From Spisula solida (Eukaryota; Mollusca; Bivalvia; Venerida; Mactridae), in NCBI GenBank assembly GCA_947247005.1, contig OX365955.1, positions 4,288,001-4,352,000 of the forward strand: a stretch of DNA of 64,000 nucleotides. Reading direction: 5' to 3'. Shown here in pieces: positions 34,175-46,778 of the stretch. Below the pieces are notes generated by a model. That model did no database searches. It worked only from the letters and a program-made list of their open reading frames with translations, and was not told where the DNA came from. Position numbers and translations under genes: made by a program. How positions within the stretch are numbered: position 1 is the first letter of the stretch; every line of letters starts with the position of its first letter.

Positions 34175-35225
34175 AGCCTCATTTGAGGCTTTTGAGTGAA
34201 CAATTTAGGCTTTTGAGTGAACATTTGAGACATATTTTAAAAGACTTGATGTGCAGTTTTTCACAAGTCATACTACAGAATGATTATCAGAGTCTTTTCT
34301 TGTAATTGAGCTGTTAATATTAATGCGAGGATGTATTCATCTTATTCGCTACAAGAAACTGTCTTCCTTCTAAATTATTCTTTATTCTAGACAGATACTT
34401 CATAAATTACATAAGAAACATCATCTTGAAACACTTTACAAATGACAAGCGAAATTATTATGTCCGAATGTATCCAAAATGTTTGCCAACTGAGTCTGAC
34501 ATGTTTAATAGTTTAGTTGAAATCCTTCAGGAGCTTGTCCCGTTTCATGGCATGACAGTTCCGCGTTAGTAGCCACTGAAACACGTGTCCCCTCTGGCCA
34601 TGTTTGACGACGACAGTGTAAAACATATAAAAATGTCCAATCGTAATTACCGTACCATGGTTTCTTTTAGTACATCTTTTTGACACGCCGTAATTATCAT
34701 AGCAAACTATTTAATTACATGTCGTCATGAATGACGTAATTTCGGTGCACATTCATATATTGCGCTTGTCACTCAAGTGTGAATACACAGTTTATGTAAT
34801 GATGACCCTGCTTTGACCCCGACAATATATGTCAAGGTCCTATCAACATAGTCTGACTCGACTCTAAAACAATTAGTTCGAATTTTATTGTTATGTGTAT
34901 TTTTATAACCGAGATGACATCTTATTGAATCACGTGTGTTTGTTTCGGAATATCTGTGACAATCTGAGGGTGTGATAGAATCCAATGACCTCCCTTTGAA
35001 GATTCCGTTACCGCAAATGTAACATTTTCCCGGTTGTTTAGACAAATTCTATTTGGTATAATGCACGTATCAATGTTTTCCCCCAATTTAGGGGAATTAG
35101 ACATAAAGACGTTCCCGATGAACGGGAATTCGAAAAGCCCTGTCGTCACTGACAGGATTATCTGCACATGGGAGGGAAATTTGATAACCAATTTCCAAAA
35201 ATGTCTAATAATTTCCCAATATAAT
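34175..35225. other. unannotated stretch
   Basis: No gene recognised. GCTTTTGAGTGAACA is duplicated at about 34189 and 34208. Confidence 0.45.
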
Positions 35226-35405
35226 TCCGCCCCCCCCCCCTATCTTGGTTAAAGCATTGACAAGTGTATGGCACATACTAATTAGTACTACATTTTTACA
35301 GAAATTGTGGTTGCTATGGCAATATAAACATTGAAAATAATGTAAAGGGTCTTTGCTTCCAACCAGTAGGGGAACTTTTGTATTGCGTGCAGTTCTTCTA
35401 CACAC
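35226..35405 (+). repeat. dispersed repeat family D, copy 1
   Basis: Starts at a C tract (35230-35240) and contains GGTTGCTATGGCAATA and GTCTTTGCTTCCAACCAGTA, then GGGGAACTTTTGTATTGCGT. The last words recur, diverged, at 38060-38100 (GGCTTCAAACCGGAAGGGGA, CTTCTGTATTGCACGC). Probably part of a common mollusc repeat. Confidence 0.45.
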
Positions 35406-35699
35406 ATGTTATATTTTCCATGTTTAGTTTATAATTCCATATTCTTATGACCCTTGTTACAGTTTATCGCTTTTCTCGCTATTCATACGGTCCCAATATT
35501 CTGTCCCCTAGATATTATCCACTTACAGCACTGATTTTACATCTAAATCTATATAACGTTGAGCTGTCATGACTTGACCATTATTCAACGGTGCGCAAGG
35601 AAAAGTAACGAATTGTTGGAAAAAATGAAAGTGTAAGATAGAAACGGTCCAGTAAAATAAGTAGAGTTGCAAACAGAGAAAAATAAAGAAGATTACGGT
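35406..35699. other. unannotated stretch
   Basis: Nothing recognised. Confidence 0.4.
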
Positions 35700-36060
35700 T
35701 CAACTACTGCACTCGCATTCATTTGAGTACAGCAGTTGGTGGATAGTTCCGCTAGAAGGGTCGGGTTGAAAGCATCCCCTTGAAGATTGCCAAGGAGGGA
35801 GACTCAGCTACATATGCTGATAGCCTATTCCATTATAGTATTTTAGCTCGATATATCCGGACGCACTAGGGGTAGTACAGGGGCTATACACTGAGTACGT
35901 TAAAGAACCAAGAAGTCTGTTTGAAATGAGCTAGGGTAAGGCACCCGGATTCCTTGTGTCACACCTCTTTCTCTTGATTTTAAGTCTGCCTTGACAAATG
36001 TCCACGTTCCCGCAAGGGGTTTGACATTATTGGAAGACAGATAGATAGACACCAAATACT
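35700..36060 (+). repeat. SINE-like dispersed repeat with GATA tail
   Basis: Contains TACACTGAGTACGTTAAAGA, a word I recall from repeats in many mollusc genomes, and ends with a short GATA-type tandem tail (AGACAGATAGATAGACA near 36030). No Pol III boxes could be confirmed, so the class is uncertain. Confidence 0.35.
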
Positions 36061-37513
36061 GTGTGAATTAATATTATTATTATTATAAACTAAATATCAT
36101 CTGGCTATGAAGGATTTGATACTCTTAAAAATGGAGGTTACCACCATTGGCGGAAGGGTTAAAAATTAGCGTTGTCAGAAACCGCGAAAATGTATGACCG
36201 CAAATAGCGAAACACCGAGAGGTTGGCGTATGTGAGACACTTTTCTATCTAAAATAACTTAGCTCAGGTATAGTTATTATAAAAAATGGAGCCAAATATA
36301 GGATTGCGATAGCTTTAAACATACTGTGAACGCTGAGAATTTGGTCCCTTTTGTAAATCTTTCCTACAAATTGGTGAGGTGTGGAAGAAAGAGCCAAACT
36401 CAACAACCCAAGGTTTACCCTTGTATTTTTATATTGTTTTCAATGTATCTTGCCTAGGCTCTGAGACTGACATACAACTACTTTCTTGTATCATTGGCTG
36501 ATTGCAATATATAGGCTTTACTGTTCGCGGCCTGTCGGAACACAAAGCTTAGTCAATAATATGACCCTTGCCACATAAACACTGCCTTTGAAGGTCACCG
36601 GAAATGACGATTTCACAGTGACCCTCATACAAATAAAAAAAGTAAGAAAGCAGGCCAAATTTAGACATCGGACCAACCGCTTTGTCAAGCTTTACACGCC
36701 TTCTTTAAAAAAAATAAACACTGTTTGGTGCAAAATTCAAACGTAATTCCAGAAGGAATGGCAATGTTATCTATTACATTTGTAGTTGTATGACTAGTAC
36801 TTTCTGTTTCGGCGAATCTACGTTCAAATCTTTTAGTTAACACATATCACGTCACGTGCATGTTCATTAAATGGCTGTTAATTACTAGTAAGACTGTATG
36901 CGGCCGGAAATTTAACCATTCTTGATGTTCCTATGATTAACGTTTCCAGGAAAAAATGCCCACAAGTACATGTTATAACGTTTGTGTAGCCCATGGTTTT
37001 GACGATGTTTGTAATGTTTGTGGTCATATAACATGGTATAAGACACCCAACATAAATCATAAATATAATGCTTCGTCATTTCACAGATATATACAAATAT
37101 TGTGATGAATGCCCCTCTTAAAATGACTTAAACATCCTTTATCCATTTACTTGAATGGAGGGAAGGGGTCAACGTTACAATTTCTATAAAAGAGGGCGTG
37201 ATGTTTGTTAACTACTAGGCCGATGTAACCTGACCGAATACTTTGACATTTCCAGGTCAAATTTTTTTAATACGTATCTTAATTTAAATATATTAAGACA
37301 GCTTTTTGAAACTAAAAAATGTATAACAATTTATTATGAATGTTTTAATTATGCAAATGATGTACTATTGTCGTAATGGTATAGTTAACACGTGTAATCG
37401 ACATTTAGTTGATAGGCATTGAAATAATGGACGTTAAATTGATGAATATGTTTGACCGGACTAACTTATAATAGTACATGTACCCTTTGTTTCAGTTGAT
37501 TACATTAATAATA
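36061..37513. other. unannotated stretch
   Basis: A TTA simple repeat near 36070-36085. No gene or other repeat recognised. Confidence 0.45.
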
Positions 37514-37729
37514 TACTGTAAAATTTATTAATATTCGCGGTGGATTAATTTTCGTTGATTCGCGGATGAACTTCACCGAGAAACTAAATCCTTAATACCT
37601 CGAATATTTGATCACCAAATACGTAACCAGAGAGTTTTCTTTCAATATTTTCAATCCACGAGTTTAAGAAACCACCAAAATACGATTTTACCAAAATTTA
37701 ATACCCGCGAAAACTAATGATTTACAGTA
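37514..37729. mobile_element. MITE family E, copy 1
   Basis: TACTGTAAAATTTATTAATA at the left and AACTAATGATTTACAGTA at the right are inverted, followed inward by TTCGCGG and CCCGCGAA. The interior is rich in TTCGCGG/CGCGAA words. This TACTGTAAA...TTTACAGTA layout is seen again at 51889-52099, and one end at 40385. Confidence 0.7.
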
Positions 37730-37859
37730 GTCAAACAATATACATGTATGTCAGTAATCATCAGTCACGTATAAACATTCAGTGCAGACTTACTTTTAAC
37801 TTAGTTCCTTCTTTCTTGGACGAGAATAAGACAATCAATGAGCTCCTATCAATTCTGTC

Positions 37860-38105
37860 CGTTCTGCGTTGTTAGTCCCCTACCCAGGTTTGCCCTCCGT
37901 CAGTCTGTCTGCCAATCTGTCCGCCAAAAATCTGGATCCCGCCATAACTCAAACAGTTTCCAAGCTATGTTTATGAAATTAAGTATTTGAGTAGGTGCTA
38001 TTAAGGAGATATTTTGGTTGATATGACAACAGAAAGATTGAAAATAACTTAAAGGTCATGGCTTCAAACCGGAAGGGGACTTCTGTATTGCACGCAATTC
38101 GTAAT
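37860..38105 (+). repeat. family D copy 2, pearl-like core
   Basis: A GTCTGTCTGCCAATCTGTCC-type degenerate microsatellite is followed by CCGCCATAACTCAAACAG and then by the D words (GCTTCAAACCGGAAGGGGA). The microsatellite-plus-CATAACT pattern resembles the pearl-like elements at 11923 and 59690. Confidence 0.4.
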
Positions 38106-38460
38106 GACTTGTTTTTACTACTGCTGCAGTCCTTACTCTTTCCGTTTCTTATGACCAACTCCAGGTTTACTTTGGTCAGCCCCTTTTCCTCTTCCTCCAG
38201 GTATGCTGTGTGATGGTATTCTAGCAATGTTGGTGGTATCCACTCTAAGAACATGTCCCACCCATCTCCACCTTCATCTTAACACTAGTCTTGTACTAAG
38301 TATGCCTAGTCCTGCTCTTTGTATTGCTTTTACGTTGGTAATTATTTCTGGCCAATTTGTTTTTAAATATGTTTCTGATGTCCTCGCGAAGGAAAGATGT
38401 CTTGGGTCTTTTTATCAGCTTTATTTTTCATGTTTCGCTTCCATTTAATACGACTGTTGT
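38106..38460 (-). pseudogene. RTE-like LINE C-terminal fossil (minus)
   Basis: Minus-strand translation in shifting frames gives RWRWVGHVLRVDTTNIARIP followed by HSIPGGRGKGAD, and upstream a WPEIITN-like stretch. These correspond to the GHVIRKDRNN and WP-ISN segments of the RTE-like copy at 21872-24769. Several frameshifts and stops are present. Too short for a secure family call. Confidence 0.5.
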
Positions 38461-38599
38461 TACGTTGGACCGGAAAAAGTTTCATCCTTGTTTTTCTTTT
38501 TAATTGGTTGCTGTTCCATATTGGCTTAATTTTGTGGCGGTTATTAATTGCATATTTTGTTTTTAAATCACCAGTAAACCAATGACCCGTATCTATAAT

Positions 38600-38690
38600 A
38601 ATAAAAATACTTTATTTATGGAGGGATCTTACTTGACATAATTGTCAATTTGTCGTAAGGCCCTCACCTGTAAAACATTGAAACAACAGA
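38600..38690 (-). repeat. LINE 3' end fragment (minus)
   Basis: ATAATAATAAAAATACTTTATTTATGGAGG-type start and a GGCCCTCACCTG word match the 3' end of the CR1/jockey-like LINE at 44818-44890 (ATAATAATAAAGACTTTATT, then GTGAGCCTCA). Probably a severely 5'-truncated copy of a relative. Confidence 0.45.
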
Positions 38691-39435
38691 AATATGGCAT
38701 CAATAAATCCAATGAATACAAAACCTACGTAACCGTTTTATATTTAAATGTTTCGTTTCTAAGGGAACAGCTTAAAAATGAATAATTAAAACTTACTAAA
38801 ATGTGACCGGAAGTGACGTCAATACTTATTGGAACGACTAATTAATGACAACAATTAATGGCACACTGGTAACTGTCGTAGTTAATTGTCTACATTGTTG
38901 TAGATACGTACATTAGACAAAATATTAATTGTATATAAAGTTATGTATGTACAATGTAAAATGATGGATACGTGTATGACAATATAATTACATACTATAT
39001 TACCGCCATATATACACGTACTCACTGACCACATTATTGTTAGGTAATTTATAAGTACATATACCAATGCGACAAATGACTAGTGTACCTTTTACTGTTA
39101 TCAAAACAATTCCTAGACGTTTGGTGTACATTTCATGTATAAGCATGCGTTTTGCAATTACGACGCTATTAAAGAAGTAACAGACTAATAAAAATCCCCC
39201 CTCAATAATGTTTATATGACTTCCTCATAAGTATCAAATGCGGCCAATCCAATATCAATGTAGTTGTCAATCATATTGACTTAATTATATTGATCATTTA
39301 CTTTTTTGGACTTAATAACTATACGTGTGAATTCATAATTTCACACAGTTTGATATTTCAGAAATCTGGTATCTACTTACATCCTTTAACCATGAAGAAA
39401 TTAACAAAAGGTATTAGCTGTGTGAAGTTAGCTCA
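38691..39435. other. unannotated stretch
   Basis: Nothing recognised. Confidence 0.45.
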
Positions 39436-39439
39436 ACAT

Positions 39440-39760
39440 ACGACATTCGAAAATTCGAAAGTCGTGCAGCTCGACATACGACATTGGACGACATTCAAAA
39501 AATCGTCAGAAATCGAATGTCGTGCAGCTCGACATACGACATTGGACGACATTCAAAAATCGTCAGAAATCGAATGTCGTGAGCTCGACATACGACATTG
39601 AACGCCATTCAAAAAAATTGTCAGAAATCGAATGTCGTGAGCTCGACATACGACATTGGACGCCATTCAAAAAATTGTCAGGAATCGAATGTCGTCCAGC
39701 GCGACATACGACTTTGGATGACATTCAAAAAATCATCAAAAATCGAATGTCGTCCACCGT
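39440..39760. repeat. 58-bp minisatellite, about 5.5 units
   Basis: Unit words GCTCGACATACGACATTGGA, CGACATTCAAAAAATCGTCA and GAAATCGAATGTCGTG. Starts at 39471, 39529, 39585, 39643 and 39701, spaced 58, 56, 58 and 58 bp. The unit is itself rich in the inverted words CGACAT and ATGTCG. Confidence 0.85.
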
Positions 39761-40265
39761 GTGTTCGAATTTGCGCATACGCCATATGGTTGCGACACGC
39801 GCTTGCGAACACACGCAGACTCCGTGTTTAAGTTCTGTAGGCACCATCAGCATCAGATTCTGTGTTAGTAAGTATGCGCAAAATTAGATCAATCGTTTTT
39901 ATATTGATATAAATAGTTCGAGTTTTGCGCATACGCAGCACCGATACGGAACGCGCTTGATGCTTAAGATGTCATTTTATTTTCAGGCCCCAGAAGGGTA
40001 ACCCCTTTTATTCTCCCCGTCCAATGGTTTTATGGCGGTCGGAGAATTACCGCCCCCACAAACCTTACAACATTGCATATAATATAAACTAGTACTTAAA
40101 CAAAAATTTATTTTGATGTCAAGAGTGTGGTGACACCATAACTCTAAAACCTTAATAAGTAAATGCTCATTTCGCACTCTCAGGTGTTATAAGCTGAAGT
40201 GGGAGTTGAACCAACATCTGTCAGATCCTGAGCTAGTAATTATGCCGATCGGCGCTGTTTCTGCT
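39761..40265. other. flank of 58-bp array, one short direct repeat
   Basis: A direct repeat of about 40 bp (TTGCGCATACGC... CGCGCTTG) at about 39770 and 39917. No gene. Confidence 0.4.
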
Positions 40266-40267
40266 TA

Positions 40268-40735
40268 GCATTTGTGTGCCTCGGCGATGTACTCCCGATT
40301 TAGATTAATGAGCCATCATGGCATTGGGAATAGGTTCCTCGTGGTGTAGGGGAAGCTTTGGGGAAGTCATGAGACAGTGTATGATGCTGTAAATCATTTT
40401 ATATTCGCGTGAGTTTTATTTCGCGATTTTCGGTTTTGAACTTATTTTGCGAATTGATGAATTCGCGATCGAGGAACCCAAATATTAAATTCGCTAGTAA
40501 ATCCACAAAATGTTAACAAATTCTGGTAAATAATACATCAAGCATGTAATAAATATAACCAAATGTTAATTATTTCTAATTACTAGATCTATCATAAGTT
40601 TTATACTGCAGTTTGTTAAATGCATTCACACATTTTGTCAGTTAATCGGGTGGAATTTGGATAAATCGGATGGTATCGGAAGGAATCGGGAGAACATCGT
40701 CGATGAAGAATTTCTCAGTGGGACCTAGGCTTTAG
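40268..40735. mobile_element. MITE family C, copy 2, with nested insertion
   Basis: Matches 4839-5061: CTCGGCGATGTACTCC, GGTTCCTCGTGGTGTAGGGG and GTCATGAGACAGT, then after a gap CGGGAGAACATCGTCGATGA and CTCAGTGGGACCTAGGCTTT. The 5' inverted repeat is eroded. About 240 bp at 40385-40630 absent from copy 1 starts TGCTGTAAATCATTTTATAT and has CGCG-rich words, resembling MITE family E; its right end is unclear. Confidence 0.65.
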
Positions 40736-41025
40736 ATAATGATTTATATAAATACAATCAACGGTGATGTTCTATGAGACAGAATAGTCATTTATTTATA
40801 TAAGTATTATTATATAGTTCGCACACGTGCGTCGTATATGTACGCAAAAAAGAATATGATTAACCCGAATGCATATGATTAACACAGTCAATAGGGCAGT
40901 TTATTGATACAATATCGATCAATAACCGACATACCATTGATTTTATGTGTAATATGAACTAGCAATGCCCGGTTACACACGTATGAAAAAATGCGGAAAA
41001 TACGCAAGTGAGATAAAGAATGATA
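40736..41025. other. unannotated stretch
   Basis: Nothing recognised. Confidence 0.4.
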
Positions 41026-41960
41026 GTTTACAGTTTCAGTGTCTATTTATTATGTCTTTACATTCTGTTATATCACAGAAAACTTGCACAATTATAGGAA
41101 AAGATAAAAGTTTTTTCAGCTAACAGTTTTAAGATTATGACTTAAATTAATTCTAGAAAAATGTAAATTTACTAAAACTACCTTTTTTGTCCGTGACGTC
41201 TATTTATGTAATACATGATGTTCTCAAGGGGCGAGTTCGGATGGAACGCGAGTTCGATCTAGGTAGACTCGGGTTCCATTCGAACGCACTTGGTTTCTAT
41301 AATTTTTGTGCCTTCACCACTGAACAGTCGAACTCCAGCAACACAAACTCCTGGTAGTGTTTACTGATTCCCTGTTATCTATACGGTACGCAAAATGAGC
41401 GGGGCAAAACGTCTTTTAGACATTACCAGGGCCAAGCTTTCGATTGGTTGATAAATTTAGAGACCTGTATTGGTGGGAGTAAAAATCATTCCTGGAATAG
41501 CATACCCTACCCTAGAGTTTCCATCCAAACTCGCAAAAAATGTTTTTTCCTTCTTCTGCTCGTTTTTGAACTTTTGATTACATTTGCTCATGTATCTCAA
41601 CTGATCTTCTTACCTTCTCTGTTGCAAACGGAAACACCCATGCTCATTAAGAACATCGAAAAAGCTTGATGTTCCTCAGGAGCATGGTTGTGTATGTTGA
41701 CAAAATAGAACGTAAGAATATCAGTTTAGACACAGTCATGTCAGAAGGCAGAAATCGTGAAAACGTCGTAAATGATTATAAAAAGACGTCACGGACGAAA
41801 TAAGGTAATTTTAGAAGATTGACATTTTCCTAAAGAATATCAGAGATATTATCTTAAAACTGGTGCCAGAAAAACTTACATCTTTTGTCAACACATTAGC
41901 AAGTGTTTTTGCGATAGCCGAATGTAGCGGTTTGATAAATATACACTGAAACTGTAAACT
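41026..41960. mobile_element. 935-bp foldback element
   Basis: GTTTACAGTTTCAGTGTCTA at the left end pairs with TACACTGAAACTGTAAAC at the right end. Further inside, TTTGTCCGTGACGTC at 41187 pairs with GACGTCACGGACGAAA at 41785. In the left part a small hairpin (GAGTTCGGATGGAACGCGAG against CTCGGGTTCCATTCGAAC) is present. A 73-codon frame at 41448-41669 has no recognisable motif, so it is treated as non-autonomous. Confidence 0.6.
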
Positions 41961-41984
41961 TTTTTTTGGACACCTTTTTTAGCG

Positions 41985-42261
41985 GATGATATATACATGC
42001 TCCCATGGCAGACCAATAGTCAGAAATGTTAAAGATCACAGTGACCCTAACCTTTGACAATAGGGGTTATCAACCGTTGATGACTAACAATCATGTAAAG
42101 TTTGAAGCGTTTTTGAGTTATTGAACGGAAACCAGTTGAATAGTCAGAAATGCTGAAGATCACATTGACATTGACTTTTGACCTACCGACCTCAAAATCA
42201 ATAGGGTCATTTACTGTTGATGATCAACCGCCATGTAAAGTTGAAGATCAAAGTTGAGGGT
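41985..42261 (+). repeat. dispersed repeat family F, two ~124-bp units
   Basis: CTCCCATGGCAGACCAATAG, TCAGAAATGTTAAAGATCAC, then the same words again from 42139 (AATAGTCAGAAATGCTGAAG), 124 bp apart. The copy at 52621-52815 shows the same order. Ends are unclear; it may be another tandem-core Helitron-like element. Confidence 0.55.
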
Positions 42262-43850
42262 GCATGATTATGACGATGTGTCGTGTTCAACACACATATA
42301 TCTACGCCAAAGGTCAATGTCACATCATTTTTAAAGCTATAGTGCGCCCAGTTTAAAGTGATATTTCCAAATATGAATCGGTTTAGTCAACGGTTGCAAA
42401 AATTACTTTTTACAAATTATTAAAAGCAACAAATAAGGTCAGTATTGTACTCAAAACATTACCGATAAATCGTGCTGAATTTAATAATCCACCTTTGTGG
42501 AATATACCAAAATTTCCCGCCTTTCTCATTATCCTGGGCACACTATAGTTTGGTTTATTGTAATTATATTTTTCAGTTTCCTTATGACAACAATGGTACT
42601 TGTAAACATTCGGGCCGTAAACTGTGCAATCCGCCCATATATAGTCCGCCGATGATAATACTACACTGTATATCCTTTATTTACATATAAAAATGAAAAT
42701 CAAACGCATTTTGGATGATCATTTTTGTTCAATCCCGCGCATCTTCACTTTTAATGATATACTTTAAACCTACACTGATAACGAACGGTCAGTCAATCGT
42801 GCAGTGTTTTTATCATGTATGTTTGTTTATTGATAAGTCTAGAGTTATCTCCCACGAATTATACGTTCGGTACAGTCCAGTTGGGATAGTGTGCGAGTGA
42901 CGTTGTCGTTTATGTGTACACAAAAGTTTACAAACATTTTCTGAACAGGTAGAGCGGAAAGAGTATGTTAGTTAAGCATTAAAATTATAGCTGTCTGTAT
43001 AGGCCTTTATAATTGGTCTTGCACCGTAATAGTGAATTCGACCGCTGCATCACTCTATTCTTACCTTGACTGGACTTTACATGTGTGCAAAGCATATGGA
43101 CAATTGTTAATGACTGTCAAATAATCAAAATTACATGATAATTACCATTGTACTGCTAACAATTATTGTTACGTAAATGTATGAGAAACACAAACTTTAT
43201 TTACGTCAGTTTAGATAATTACACATGATATAAAAAAGGTCAAATTTTCGATTACTAGTATAACAACATACTGCCTAGTGGCCTGGATAGTTGACGTAGG
43301 GGTTAAGGTGTTTTTTTCAACTAGTAACCTACATATCTTTACAATTATTAGATCTATAATGATGCGAATACATTTACATACAGTCTCATTCAACTGACGA
43401 TCAGTGAGATATTGAACTAGTTCGGCATAGTTTAGATGAATAAAATTGACACACGAATAGTCGATAGATATACAATATAGTATAACAATATCATAAAAAG
43501 GTAGTAAACTGATAAGAAATTACTATCGATTACTCACTTTGTACGATTCTATTATATACTTTATGGTGTGTACGTAACTTACTTTGTCATAAACTGATCG
43601 ATTTGCGACAAATTATGTGACTATATGATTGATCGACGCTCTTGTGAACGTTGACTACTGAACGGTGACCAGTGAACGTTGGCCAACTATGCTAGATACA
43701 GTATTGTGTCCATTATCACTCACATGATCTCTACATTTACATATACAGTGTATAATCTAGCGTTAATTATATAACACAATTAATAATAATCGATATTAAT
43801 AATGTATAATGTTGATGTTTTTACTTCGACAATCGATAATAATTCATGAA
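42262..43850. other. unannotated stretch
   Basis: No recognisable gene or repeat. Confidence 0.45.
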
Positions 43851-43854
43851 TAAA

Positions 43855-43945
43855 TCGCTGGCTGAAAAGTAGAAAGTCGTAAGAACAAAATAAATATTTT
43901 GAGAAAACAAGAAAAAACTACTCTTTACTTATTGAAAAACAAGCT
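43855..43945 (+). repeat. dispersed repeat family B, copy 2
   Basis: CGCTGGCTGAAAAGTAGAAA, GTCGTAAGAACAAAAT and TTTTGAGAAAACAAGAAAAA match the copies at 47703 and 58421. It runs to within 10 bp of the 35-bp array. Confidence 0.5.
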
Positions 43946-43952
43946 TGAGTGT

Positions 43953-44817
43953 GAAAGCATTAGATCATTCAGGTATCAGCGAAATACGAAAGCATTAGAT
44001 CAGCGAAGTATGAAAGTATTACAGCATCCAGCTATCAGCGAAGTATGAAAGCATTAGATCATTCAGGTATCAGCGAAATACGAAAGCATTAGATCAGCGA
44101 AGTATGAAAGTATTACAGCATCCAGCTATCAGCGGAGTATGAAAGCATTAGATCATTCAGCTATCAGTGAAATATGAAAGCATTAGATCATTCAGCTATC
44201 AGCGGAGTATGAAAGCATTAGATCATTCAGCTATCAGCGGAGTATGAAAGCATTAGATCATTCAGCTATCAGCGGAGTATGAAAGCATTAGATCATTCAG
44301 CTATCAGCGGAGTATGAAAGCATTAGATCATTCAGCTATCAGCGGAGTATGAAAGCATTAGATCATTCAGCTATCAGCGGAGTATGAAAGCATTAGAACA
44401 TTCAGCTATCAGTGAAGTATGAAAGCATTAGATCATTCAGCTATCAGCGGAGTATGAAAGCAATAGATCATTCAGCTATCAGCGGAGTATGAAAGCATTA
44501 GATCATTCAGCTATCAGTGAAGTATGAAAGCATTAGATCATTCAGCTATCAGCGGAGTATGAAAGCATTAGATCATTCAGCTATCAGCGGAGTATGAAAG
44601 CATTAGATCATTCAGCTATCAGTGAAGTATCAAAGCATTAGATCATTCAGCTATCAGCGGAGTATGAAAACATTAGATCATTCAGCTATCAGCGGAGTAT
44701 GAAAGCATTAAATCATTCAGCTATCGGTGAAGTTTGAAAGCATTAGATCATTCAGCTATCAGCGGAGTATGAAAGCATTAGATAATTCAGCTATCAGCGA
44801 AGTATGAAAGCATTAGA
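43953..44817. repeat. 35-bp minisatellite, about 25 units
   Basis: The unit is GAAAGCATTAGATCATTCAG plus CTATCAGCGGAGTAT, exactly 35 bp through most of the array (for example 44221 and 44256). The first 188 bp are instead two copies of a 94-bp higher-order unit (starts 43953 and 44047) made of three variant units, one shortened. The array ends at the LINE 3' tail at 44818. Confidence 0.95.
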
Positions 44818-46778
44818 TAATAATAATAAAGACTTTATTTATAGAGGCGACACTGTTGGGTATACCCAGTCTTCCCTGTGAGCCTCATTAACACATTTAC
44901 ATAATATGTACAGTAATAACAGAAGATAATACTAACAATTAACAATAACAACAGTAACAAAACAAATTTATGACTTGGCTGAAAACAAATTCAGTGTAAA
45001 ATGTACTGTTATGCATATATAATAAATAGATACAGTAGTCATTGACATAAACGGTTGGAGCTAAGATCAGGACCTAAATGATCTTTCAATTGAAAGAAAA
45101 GGTTTGTTGACCACCAGAGAACCACCACTTTAGATATTTGCTTTTGAATGTGTTAACACTTTCAGATACTCTTATATTATATGGAAGTGAGTTCCACAAT
45201 TTAGCACCCGAGTATGCCAATGATTTTCTGAAAAACTCAAGTCTCGGTTTTGGTACAGAAAGAAGTCTTTGTTCAAATGATCTCAATGACCTATTGTCTC
45301 TATATGTAAATAGTTGCTCCATATAATTTGGAAAAAGGTTATTGAGTGACTTGTAAACAAGAATGGCTTTTTTGTAGTTAACTCTGTCTGAAAATTTCAT
45401 CCAGTTTAGTTGCAAAAATAACTCATCTGTTGGTGTATCAAAATCTTTATCCAAAATAATACGAGCAGCACGTTTTTGAAATTTATACATATCATTTGAG
45501 AGGTCATTAGTGCAATTTCCCCAAATAGAGCAACAATAGTCTAAGTGTGGTAGAATGTATGCATTGAAGAACATTTTTCTAGTATGAATATTTAGAAATT
45601 GTTTTATTCTCATCAACAACTATAATGAGGAGTTGCATTTTTTCAGTGTAATTTGTACCTGCGTTTTCCAATTTAGTGTATGAGCAATATGAACACCAAG
45701 GAGTTTTTCTGAGGTTAAGAATTCAATAGTTTTTCCATTGAATGAAATATTCGATTTGTCTGAATTTCTTACAGTATCAATAATTTGATTTGAGGGCGAG
45801 ATGATCATTGCTTTTGTCTCGTCAGCATTTGCAATCATAGAGTTTCTATCTAACCAGTTTTGTGTGGAACCAAGATCTAATTGAAGATTGGTGCAGCTTG
45901 AGTCTAAAGTATTTCCAAATGATGAAATAGTTGTATCATCAGCAAACATATCTTTATAATTATACTATATTAACGTTGTAATTGTACGTGTTTCAAATTA
46001 TAATGTATTTTCAATAATGTTGACTTGAGTCAGTGACTATACATAATTATGTACATGTATTATTACTGGTGCCATTGACCATTGTATGTTTAAATTTGTA
46101 TTGTAAATATTTGTAATGCTCATAGACTGTAAAGTCTCATGTATTGGAAATAAACTAAACTAAAACTATCTGATTTAGAATTTGACAAATGTAAGGGCAT
46201 ATCATTGATGTAAATGATGAATAGTAGAGTACCTAATACTGAGCCTTGAGGCACACCAGCTGGTATCTTTTGGACACTAGGATATTTTCCCGACACACAA
46301 ACCTGTTGTGATCGATCAGTTAGATATGACTGAAACCAGGTAATGGCATTAGCATCAATGTTATATAGCTGTAGCTTTTCAACTAGTAACTTGTGGTTGA
46401 TAAGGTCAAACGCTTTTGTCAGATCAAGAAAAATAGTTCCAACATGATTTCCCTCATTTATAGCCTTTATCCAGCTGTCAATAATAGCCGTCAGAGCAGT
46501 CTCACATGAGAAATGAGTTCGAAACCCATACTGCTTTGGGTGAAGGAGTGAATTATTTTCTAAGAATAATTTCAAGGTGTTACTGACATGTTTTTCAAGT
46601 ACTTTGGATAGAACAGGTAAGATTGAAATTGGTCTGCAATTGCTTTTTTCTGTTTTAGGCCCCTTTTTGTGGATAGGTGTAACCTTCGCTCTTTTGAAAA
46701 TTGATGGAAAACTCCACTTGTTAAACTGAGGTTAAATATCTTCTCCAAATGTCTTGAGATTGAACTACAAGTGAGTTT
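44818..46778 (-). mobile_element. CR1/jockey-like LINE, 5'-truncated
   Basis: Minus-strand non-LTR element. It retains the reverse transcriptase and C-terminal region, then an AATAAA-type signal (complement near 44830) and a TTA-type tandem tail at 44818. The endonuclease is missing because the copy is truncated near 46778. CATTAGA at 44811-44817 and at 46779-46785 is a candidate 7-bp target duplication, which would place the insertion at the very end of the 35-bp array. The copy is dead: one frameshift, one nonsense codon and a 213-bp insertion. Confidence 0.8.
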
